A DNA stretch of 10,645 nucleotides from NCBI GenBank assembly GCA_030631415.1, contig DAOVLE010000182.1, forward strand, positions 1 through 10,645, in the 5' to 3' direction. Made by a program: the position numbers and the translations under genes. Numbering within the stretch: the stretch's first letter is position 1; each line of letters begins with the position of its first letter. The stretch is from JAAEQG01 sp023133475. Its GTDB lineage: Bacteria; Planctomycetota; Phycisphaerae; UBA1845. The notes under the pieces are model-generated. The model ran no database searches and was not told the origin of the DNA. It saw nothing but the letters and a program-made list of their open reading frames with translations. Positions 6,691 through 10,645 of this stretch are shown in pieces.

Positions 6691-7802
6691 TGAAACTATC
6701 TCTATCTTCTCAGCTCCTGACCCGCAATCTGGATGAGTTGGCGGGTGAAAATATCTTGATCGTCAACTCCCCGGACGGCGAGATAGGCCCCGGTTTTGCC
6801 GAGCGGCATCCCCAGGCGCGGATCACGCTGGTCCAGACCGAATACTCGGATTATCGTCAGGCGGAACAACAGGTCGGCGGCACGGGGAAGAGCCGCATCG
6901 AGGTTCGATTCTGTGCCTGGTATGCGTCTCCGGCTCAAGCTCATGATCTGGCGATTGTCTACCTACCCAAGAGCCGGGCCATGCTGGACCTGATACTCGA
7001 TATGGTGGCCGGCGCACTGGCGAAACCTGCCCGCGTATTGCTGGTCGGGCCTGTGCGCGGCGGCATCAAGTCCAGTAAGTCGGCTCTCGAACGTTGCTTC
7101 GGAGCCGCCACCAAACTCGATGTCGCACGGCACTGTGTTCTTTACTCGACCACGGTGACAGAGCCGCCCGCGCATGAGTCACGCCTGGAGGACTGGGGCA
7201 CGACCTGCACGTTTGACATCGCCGGCCAGGCACTCGAGGTATTCTCCTATCCGGGCGTGTTTAGCCACGGGCGCCTGGACGACGGCACCCGCCTGCTGCT
7301 GGAAACACTTGATTCGACCGGTGGGGACGCCGGCCCCGCCATTAAGCGAAGCGGCGGTTCCATACGTGTGCTTGATTTCGGTTGCGGATGCGGCGTAATC
7401 GGGGCCTGGATTCATGCCCGCCAACCCCGGGCTCGAATCGAGATGGTCGACTCGCACGCCTTAGCCGTCGAGGCGGCTCGCAAAACCGCAGCCCTCAACA
7501 GCTTGCCTGATGAGTGCGTTTATCCCTCGGATGTGTTCTCGGACGTGCGCCATCGCTATGGGCTGATCATCTCCAATCCGCCGTTTCACGCCGGGATCAA
7601 GACTGACTATCTCGTTGTGGAGCGTTTTTTCGAAGGGGTTGCCGCACGATTGGCTCACGGCGGGAAGCTGCGTCTGGTGGCCAACCGGTTCCACAAATAC
7701 AAGCCGCTGATTCAACAATATGTCGGCCGATGCCAAACCGTCGCGGAGAACTCGCGCTACCGGGTGTATGAAGCCGTTGCTTTCAGTGGTAGGGCAGGTT
7801 GA
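6690..7802 (+). CDS. RsmC-like class I methyltransferase (MTS domain)
   Basis: A 370-residue protein built like RsmC, the 16S rRNA guanine-N2 methyltransferase acting at G1207 in E. coli (about 343 residues). The N-terminal half (1-170) corresponds to the degenerate non-catalytic domain. The C-terminal half is an MTS domain: SAM-binding motif LDFGCGCGVIG (228-238), acidic EMVDSHALAVEAA (251-263), catalytic NPPF at 296-299 in IISNPPFHAGIKTD, then LRLVANRFHKYKPLI and RYRVYEAV. NPPF fits N-methylation of a purine; rRNA guanine is the likely target, though another RNA is possible. The ATG lies in TAATG shared with the ketoacyl synthase stop, so translation is probably coupled. The last few codons and the TGA stop lie inside a GTAG hairpin repeat, so the native C-terminus may have been replaced. 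Confidence 0.85.
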   Translation: MKLSLSSQLLTRNLDELAGENILIVNSPDGEIGPGFAERHPQARITLVQTEYSDYRQAEQQVGGTGKSRIEVRFCAWYASPAQAHDLAIVYLPKSRAMLDLILDMVAGALAKPARVLLVGPVRGGIKSSKSALERCFGAATKLDVARHCVLYSTTVTEPPAHESRLEDWGTTCTFDIAGQALEVFSYPGVFSHGRLDDGTRLLLETLDSTGGDAGPAIKRSGGSIRVLDFGCGCGVIGAWIHARQPRARIEMVDSHALAVEAARKTAALNSLPDECVYPSDVFSDVRHRYGLIISNPPFHAGIKTDYLVVERFFEGVAARLAHGGKLRLVANRFHKYKPLIQQYVGRCQTVAENSRYRVYEAVAFSGRAG

Positions 7803-7870
7803 AAACCTGCCGCAATGGGCCACCCAACCAACGCCACGATGTGGACGGCAGATTTTCAACCTGCCCTACC
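7788..7870. repeat. REP/BIME-like inverted pair, second stem type
   Basis: A 24-base element at 7788-7811 (GGTAG, stem GGCAGGTT, loop GAA, stem AACCTGCC) has a reverse-complement partner at 7847-7870 with one mismatch, after a 35-base spacer. It is GTAG-headed like the elements at 2498 and 4951 but with a different stem and loop. It covers the 3' end and stop of the methyltransferase gene, and its right arm ends 38 bases before the -35 of the arsR promoter. Confidence 0.9.
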
Positions 7871-7908
7871 GGGCTGTGCAACAACGCGGATATTTGGCCA
7901 ATGTCGAC

Positions 7909-7937
7909 TTGACCTCGCCGGCAATCCATGGTATAAT
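7909..7937 (+). promoter_or_regulatory. Sigma-70 promoter of the arsR operon
   Basis: TTGACC (7909-7914), 17-base spacer, TATAAT (7932-7937): one mismatch from full consensus. The expected start of transcription (about 7943-7945) lies only about five to seven bases before the ATG at 7950, so the mRNA would be almost leaderless. Confidence 0.85.
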
Positions 7938-7944
7938 TACCATG
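7927..7944. promoter_or_regulatory. Candidate ArsR operator over the -10
   Basis: CATGGTATAATTACCATG: 7-base perfect arms (7927-7933 and 7938-7944) around TAAT, enclosing the -10 hexamer. A dimeric ArsR/SmtB repressor bound here would block RNA polymerase directly. The regulator is encoded immediately downstream. Binding is inferred from symmetry and position. Confidence 0.65.
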
Positions 7945-7949
7945 AAGCC

Positions 7950-8270
7950 ATGAAGCACAGGCCGAAACAACACTACGAGGCACGCGCAAAAATCGCCAAA
8001 GCGCTCAGCCATCCGAGCCGTCTGCTCATGCTCGACGCCTTGGCGGAAGGCGAGATGTGTGTTTGTGATCTGACCGAGTTGGTCGGTGTGGACCAGTCGA
8101 CCGTGTCGAAGCATCTCGCCGTGCTCAAACAAACGGGGATTGTGGAGGATCGGAAAGAAGGCACCATGACCTTCTACAGCTTGAAAATCTGCTGCCTGCA
8201 AAGCTTCTGGGAATGTGTCGAATCAGTGCTGAGGAATAACCTGAAGGAGCAACAGGCTGCGCTTGGGTAA
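7950..8270 (+). CDS. arsR: ArsR/SmtB-family metalloid-responsive repressor
   Basis: A 106-residue winged-helix regulator. Residues 11-32 are the first helices (AKIAKALSHPSRLLMLDAL), then EMCVCDL (36-41) carries the arsenite-type metal-binding Cys pair (37, 39) on the helix before the recognition helix (VDQSTVSKHLAVLKQTGIV, 47-65), followed by a beta-wing (EDRKEGTMTFYSL). ECVCDL-like sequences are typical of As(III)/Sb(III) sensors of E. coli type; here the third Cys of CVCDLC is replaced by Thr (Leu-Thr follow the Asp), and extra Cys lie at 81, 82 and 89. These could provide the third ligand. The ATG at 7950 is chosen because upstream codons lie within the promoter; an ATG at 7942 is out of frame and closes after three codons. 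It is the first gene of the operon and likely represses itself through the palindrome at 7927-7944. Confidence 0.9.
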   Translation: MKHRPKQHYEARAKIAKALSHPSRLLMLDALAEGEMCVCDLTELVGVDQSTVSKHLAVLKQTGIVEDRKEGTMTFYSLKICCLQSFWECVESVLRNNLKEQQAALG

Positions 8271-8288
8271 CAGCGTTGCTTTTTTTGC

Positions 8289-8310
8289 GCCCATTTATGG
8301 CAAAATGGGC
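8289..8310. other. Short hairpin between arsR and the permease gene
   Basis: GCCCATTT (8289-8296) and AAATGGGC (8303-8310) form an 8-base perfect stem with a six-base loop. A run of seven T precedes it on the plus strand; none follows on either strand, so it does not fit an intrinsic terminator. In the operon mRNA it would lie 15 bases before the permease ribosome binding site and could affect its translation or mRNA stability. Confidence 0.55.
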
Positions 8311-8338
8311 ATAAAGCAATCATCGGCGGAGTTTCGTA

Positions 8339-9643
8339 GTGAAGCAGTGGAAAGTATTCAGCGTTTTCGTCCTGGTGTTTCTGGCGGCGTACTTCTTGCC
8401 GCTTTCCGACGCAAAGGTTACCGGCGCGATCCTCGAAGCCTTCAAGATGCTCCAGTGGTACGCACGTAACCACACATTGGCTTGTGTGGTGCCGGCTCTG
8501 TTCATCGCGGGGGCCATCATCACATTTCTGTCGAAGGAGGCAGTGCTCCGGCATCTTGGGCCCCAGGCCAACAAGGTCGAAGCGTATTCCGTTGCATCCG
8601 TGTCGGGAACCGTCCTGGCGGTCTGCTCGTGCAGCGTGCTCCCGATGTTCGCGGGCATCTACCGGGTCGGTGCCGGGCTTGGCCCAGCCGCAGCCTTCCT
8701 CTATGCGGGGCCTGCCATAAACATTCTGGCGGTGTTTCTGACCGCGCGGGTGCTCGGCTTTGAACTCGGGGTTGCCCGAGCCGTAGGTGCCGTCGTCTTC
8801 GGCATCATCATAGGCCTGATTATGGCTGTGATCTTTCGGAAGGATGAGCAGCAGCGCATCGAGGTGGCGGCTGCAATGCCCGATCCGCCTCGAGCGCGGC
8901 GCTCCCTCTGGCAGACGGTTCTTTACTTCGCCTGCATGATGGCCTTTTTGGTCTTCAGCGATTGGTATAACCCGGGCAACGTCGTCGTTCACAAGACTAA
9001 CGGCGAAGACATACCAGCCGTATTGCTCCAGGAGACCCGAGACGAGATCGTTGTGCAGGTGGACCGACCGGTTGCGGGCTTAAAGGTCGGCGACAAGATC
9101 ACGCTGGCCAAGTCGGGCATCGCCGAGATCGAAGAGGCCCACAATTGGGTTATGACGGTTTACCACGCGAAGTGGCACTTGGCTGGGCTCATGGGCTTGG
9201 CGGTGCTGGTGATGGTCTGGCGTTGGTTTGAACGCGACGAAGTCAAGGAGTGGATGCACAACACGTGGGAGTTTGCCAGGTTGTTGATCCCGCTGCTGTT
9301 CGGTGGGGTGTTCATCGTCGGGTTCCTCGGTGCGTTGTTGCCAGATGAGCAGGTGGCCGGCCTGGTCGGCGACAACAGTTTGAAGTCGAACCTCGTTGCC
9401 TCAGTGGTGGGCTGTTTGTTCTACTTCGCCACGCTGACCGAGGTTCCGATTCTCCAGGCTCTGATGGAGCACGGCATGGGCCAGGGGCCGGCGTTGGCCT
9501 TGCTGTTGGCCGGCCCAGCCTTGTCGTTACCGAGCATACTGGTGATTCGCTCGGTCATCGGAAACAAGAAGACCGCCGTGTTCACGATTCTGGTTGTGGT
9601 GATGGCCACCGTCGTTGGCATGGCCTATGGGGCGTTGAGTTGA
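8339..9643 (+). CDS. ArsP/YraQ-type permease (DUF318, PF03773)
   Basis: A 434-residue polytopic inner-membrane permease with about ten or eleven hydrophobic segments. The family signature is complete: VCSCSVLPMFAGIYRVGAGL (95-114) then GPAAAFLYAGPAINILAV. A second half-repeat (367-402) reads TEVPILQALMEHGMGQGPALALLLAGP and LSLPSILVI. The CSCS Cys pair (96, 98) may bind trivalent arsenic. Family members called ArsP export trivalent organoarsenicals, but many PF03773 proteins have no proven substrate. Between the halves, residues about 210-265 form a soluble, strand-rich insert (EIVVQVDRPVAGLKVGDKITLAKSG). The start is GTG with GGAG seven bases before it; translation from there gives a normal N-terminal membrane segment. 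The ArsR gene directly upstream and two CxxC proteins downstream support a role in metalloid efflux. Confidence 0.85.
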   Translation: MKQWKVFSVFVLVFLAAYFLPLSDAKVTGAILEAFKMLQWYARNHTLACVVPALFIAGAIITFLSKEAVLRHLGPQANKVEAYSVASVSGTVLAVCSCSVLPMFAGIYRVGAGLGPAAAFLYAGPAINILAVFLTARVLGFELGVARAVGAVVFGIIIGLIMAVIFRKDEQQRIEVAAAMPDPPRARRSLWQTVLYFACMMAFLVFSDWYNPGNVVVHKTNGEDIPAVLLQETRDEIVVQVDRPVAGLKVGDKITLAKSGIAEIEEAHNWVMTVYHAKWHLAGLMGLAVLVMVWRWFERDEVKEWMHNTWEFARLLIPLLFGGVFIVGFLGALLPDEQVAGLVGDNSLKSNLVASVVGCLFYFATLTEVPILQALMEHGMGQGPALALLLAGPALSLPSILVIRSVIGNKKTAVFTILVVVMATVVGMAYGALS

Positions 9644-9663
9644 CACGACAGCTCAAAGTCACT

Positions 9664-9686
9664 TGTAGCGCAGGCTTCCAGCCTGC
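9664..9686 (+). repeat. REP-like GTAG hairpin, third stem type
   Basis: TGTAG, then after one base stem GCAGGCT, loop TCC, stem AGCCTGC. Compared with the unit at 2498 the TCC loop is the same, while three stem pairs differ with matching changes on both sides. This one is single, without an inverted partner nearby. It starts 20 bases after the permease stop. Confidence 0.85.
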
Positions 9687-9690
9687 AAGA

Positions 9691-9711
9691 GTAAATATTC
9701 AGTAAACCCGT
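9691..9711 (+). repeat. 21-bp interspersed repeat, copy 2
   Basis: Identical to 4973-4993. As there, it follows directly behind a GTAG hairpin (four bases after it here). Confidence 0.85.
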
Positions 9712-9717
9712 GGTGAA

Positions 9718-9793
9718 GAGGCAACGAGGCAACGAGGCAACGAGGCAACGAGGCAACAAGGCAACAAGGCAACAAGGCAACGAGGCAACGAGG
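9718..9793 (+). repeat. GAGGCAAC octamer array, nine units
   Basis: Nine full octamers in order: five GAGGCAAC, three AAGGCAAC, one GAGGCAAC, then a partial GAGG. It is strictly periodic with no spacers, so it is not a CRISPR. It lies in the gap between the permease and thioredoxin-like genes, inside the operon. Confidence 0.9.
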
Positions 9794-9844
9794 TGTGCGC
9801 TACAGGTTTGGATGAGATTGAGTTGTAGTGTTAAGGAGTATGAG

Positions 9845-10075
9845 ATGAAGATCGAAGTTCTCGGAACGGGTTGCCCAAGGTGCAATGCGCTGGTCGCCGG
9901 TGTCCAGGCAGTCGTGACGAAACTGGGGCTGGAGGCTGAGATCACCAAGGTGACGGACATCAACGAGATCGCGTCGCGGGGCGTGATGATGACGCCGGCA
10001 CTCGTGGTGGACAGCCAAGTCAAAGCGAGTGGCAGGATTCTGTCACCAGAGGAAATCGAGAAGATGTTGTTATGA
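9845..10075 (+). CDS. Small thioredoxin-fold redox protein (thioredoxin_3 type)
   Basis: A 76-residue cytoplasmic protein with no signal peptide. MKIEVLGTGCPRCNAL gives the first strand and the redox CPRC motif (Cys10, Cys13). MMTPAL (48-53) supplies the cis-Pro (51) that faces the disulfide, and SPEEIEKML forms the last helix. This matches the small redox-active disulfide protein family (PF13192, TIGR00412). Genes of this family are often next to PF03773 permeases and ArsR regulators, so a role in delivering electrons or handing thiol-bound metalloid to the permease is plausible but inferred. The ATG at 9845 has AAGGAG seven bases upstream (9834-9839 region). A longer frame reading through the octamer array is rejected because its extra residues are repeat-encoded and lie outside the fold. 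Confidence 0.88.
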   Translation: MKIEVLGTGCPRCNALVAGVQAVVTKLGLEAEITKVTDINEIASRGVMMTPALVVDSQVKASGRILSPEEIEKMLL

Positions 10076-10130
10076 GTCCGGCGCGGCCCAGGCGGGCTGT
10101 CGTTGCAGGTGAGGAAGGAACGGAGGCGTT

Positions 10131-10586
10131 ATGAAAGCCAGGAGTATTGTTACCGTTGTACTGCTTGCCTTCGTCGGGGTGAGCGTGGTTTACCTGGTCA
10201 TTGGAGAATCCCGTTCGGAGTCGGCGGAACCGGATCAGCAAACCGGTCACAAACTGATCGCGTACTACTTCCACCGAACCCAGCGCTGCCGGACGTGCTT
10301 GACCATCGAGGCCTACGCGGAGGAGGCGTTGAAGGAAGCATTTCCTCAAGCCCTAAAAGCCGGAGAGTTCCAATGGCTAGCTGTAAACGTGGAAGAACCG
10401 GCTAACGAACACTTTGTGGAAGACTACCAGTTCACCTCCAGCGCCCTGGTGCTGGTCTATACACAGCAAGGTGAGCAAAAACAGTGGCGGACCCTGGAAA
10501 GGGCCTGGGAGTTGGTCGGTGACGAGCTGAAGTTCAAGGCCTACGTCGAAGCTGAAGCACTTGCCTTTCTGGAGAAGGATTTATGA
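10131..10586 (+). CDS. ArsF-family membrane-anchored CxxC protein
   Basis: A 151-residue protein. Residues 5-24 are a hydrophobic signal or anchor, so the rest should face the periplasm. The mature part starts with KLIAYYFHRTQRCRTCLTIEAYAEEAL (41-67): a thioredoxin-like first strand and a CRTC redox pair (Cys53, Cys56). FQWLAVNVEEPANEHFVEDYQ (80-100) and a C-terminal WELVGDELKFKAYVEAEALAFLEKD follow. This pattern is that of proteins annotated as nitrophenyl compound nitroreductase subunit ArsF family, named after the arsEFG genes of Shewanella linked to nitrophenylarsonate reduction. Whether this homologue does that is unknown; a periplasmic thiol-redox role is the safe inference. GGAGG lies four bases before the ATG. 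It is 55 bases after the thioredoxin-like gene and ends in an ATGA overlap with the next frame. Confidence 0.8.
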   Translation: MKARSIVTVVLLAFVGVSVVYLVIGESRSESAEPDQQTGHKLIAYYFHRTQRCRTCLTIEAYAEEALKEAFPQALKAGEFQWLAVNVEEPANEHFVEDYQFTSSALVLVYTQQGEQKQWRTLERAWELVGDELKFKAYVEAEALAFLEKDL

Positions 10587-10645
10587 CGGATGGGTTGCTT
10601 CTTGGAAGTAAACATTCAGTGAACCCATGGCAGGTTCGGATCAAC
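10583..10645 (+). CDS. Start of a downstream ORF, partial, possibly disrupted
   Basis: The ArsF-like stop (TGA 10584-10586) overlaps an ATG at 10583 in ATGA, the usual sign of a coupled next gene. The frame stays open for 21 codons to the window end, beginning MTDGLLLGS. In this gene order the next gene is commonly an ArsG/CcdA-type membrane permease, and MTDGLLLGS would suit its first residues. From codon 9 onward, however, the DNA is a copy of the 21-bp interspersed repeat, and the residues after it (KHSVNPWQ) are not hydrophobic. Either a repeat has inserted at the start of the gene, or this is not a gene. Confidence 0.3.
   Translation, partial: MTDGLLLGSKHSVNPWQVRIN
10608..10628 (+). repeat. 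21-bp interspersed repeat, copy 3 (diverged)
   Basis: GTAAACATTCAGTGAACCC and two more bases: three differences from the two identical copies at 4973 and 9691. Unlike them it has no GTAG hairpin immediately upstream; the ArsF-like gene ends 21 bases before it. Confidence 0.7.

Noticed and set aside
8277..8310. Intrinsic terminator between arsR and the permease gene
   Set aside because: The T-run precedes the hairpin on the plus strand and an A-run follows it on the minus strand, the wrong order for termination in either direction.
8174..8992. 272-codon minus-strand open frame opposite arsR and the permease
   Set aside because: The peptide is His/Arg/Asp-rich without domain or membrane pattern, while the plus strand carries the well-recognised ArsR and DUF318 families.
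9718..9793. CRISPR array
   Set aside because: Units are 8 bases with no spacers; it is a simple tandem repeat.
9710..9844. N-terminal extension of the thioredoxin-like protein through the octamer array
   Set aside because: The extra residues are an eight-residue periodic translation of the DNA repeat, and AAGGAG directly marks the ATG at 9845.

Overview
The window looks like bacterial chromosome, most probably from Planctomycetota or a related environmental lineage. This is an impression from gene content, not a proof. The signs are a small protein with a FPSWTEVFEIIHYLGY core, a two-TM bacterial PH-domain protein, a DUF2007-like protein with a poly-Asp tail, and intergenic DNA full of short hairpins and 7-8 bp tandem repeats.

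Layout. Positions 1-254 hold tandem repeats and a hairpin. A large lipoprotein with a propeller-like C-terminal part follows (255-2477). A perfect inverted repeat (2498-2556) separates it from a convergent three-gene minus-strand block: a membrane protein of unknown function, the small FPSWTEV protein, and the acidic-tailed protein. A bacterial PH-domain membrane protein runs the other way from 4347. Then comes 466 bp of non-coding, nested repeat DNA (4956-5421). A beta-ketoacyl synthase and an RsmC-like methyltransferase overlap by one base (TAATG).

The right third is a metalloid-resistance-type operon: an ArsR/SmtB regulator with a CVC metal site, an ArsP/YraQ-type (DUF318) permease, a small thioredoxin-fold CPRC protein, and an ArsF-family membrane-anchored CxxC protein. 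A further ORF starts at an ATGA overlap and runs off the window. The operon has a clear promoter (TTGACC-17-TATAAT) whose -10 sits inside a perfect palindrome, a good candidate for the ArsR operator. The likely scheme is that arsenite or organoarsenical binding releases ArsR, the permease exports the arsenical, and the two CxxC proteins supply thiol redox chemistry on either side of the membrane.

The most striking non-coding signal is a set of hairpins headed by GTAG (one pair by CTAG). Stem sequences differ between loci but pairing is kept by compensatory changes. Most occur as inverted pairs. This is the form of REP/BIME elements mobilised by RAYT (TnpA-REP) transposases. In two places they are joined to a shared 21-bp sequence and/or a GAGGCAAC octamer array, always in the same order relative to the hairpin. 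At two genes the element overlaps the 3' end and supplies the stop codon.
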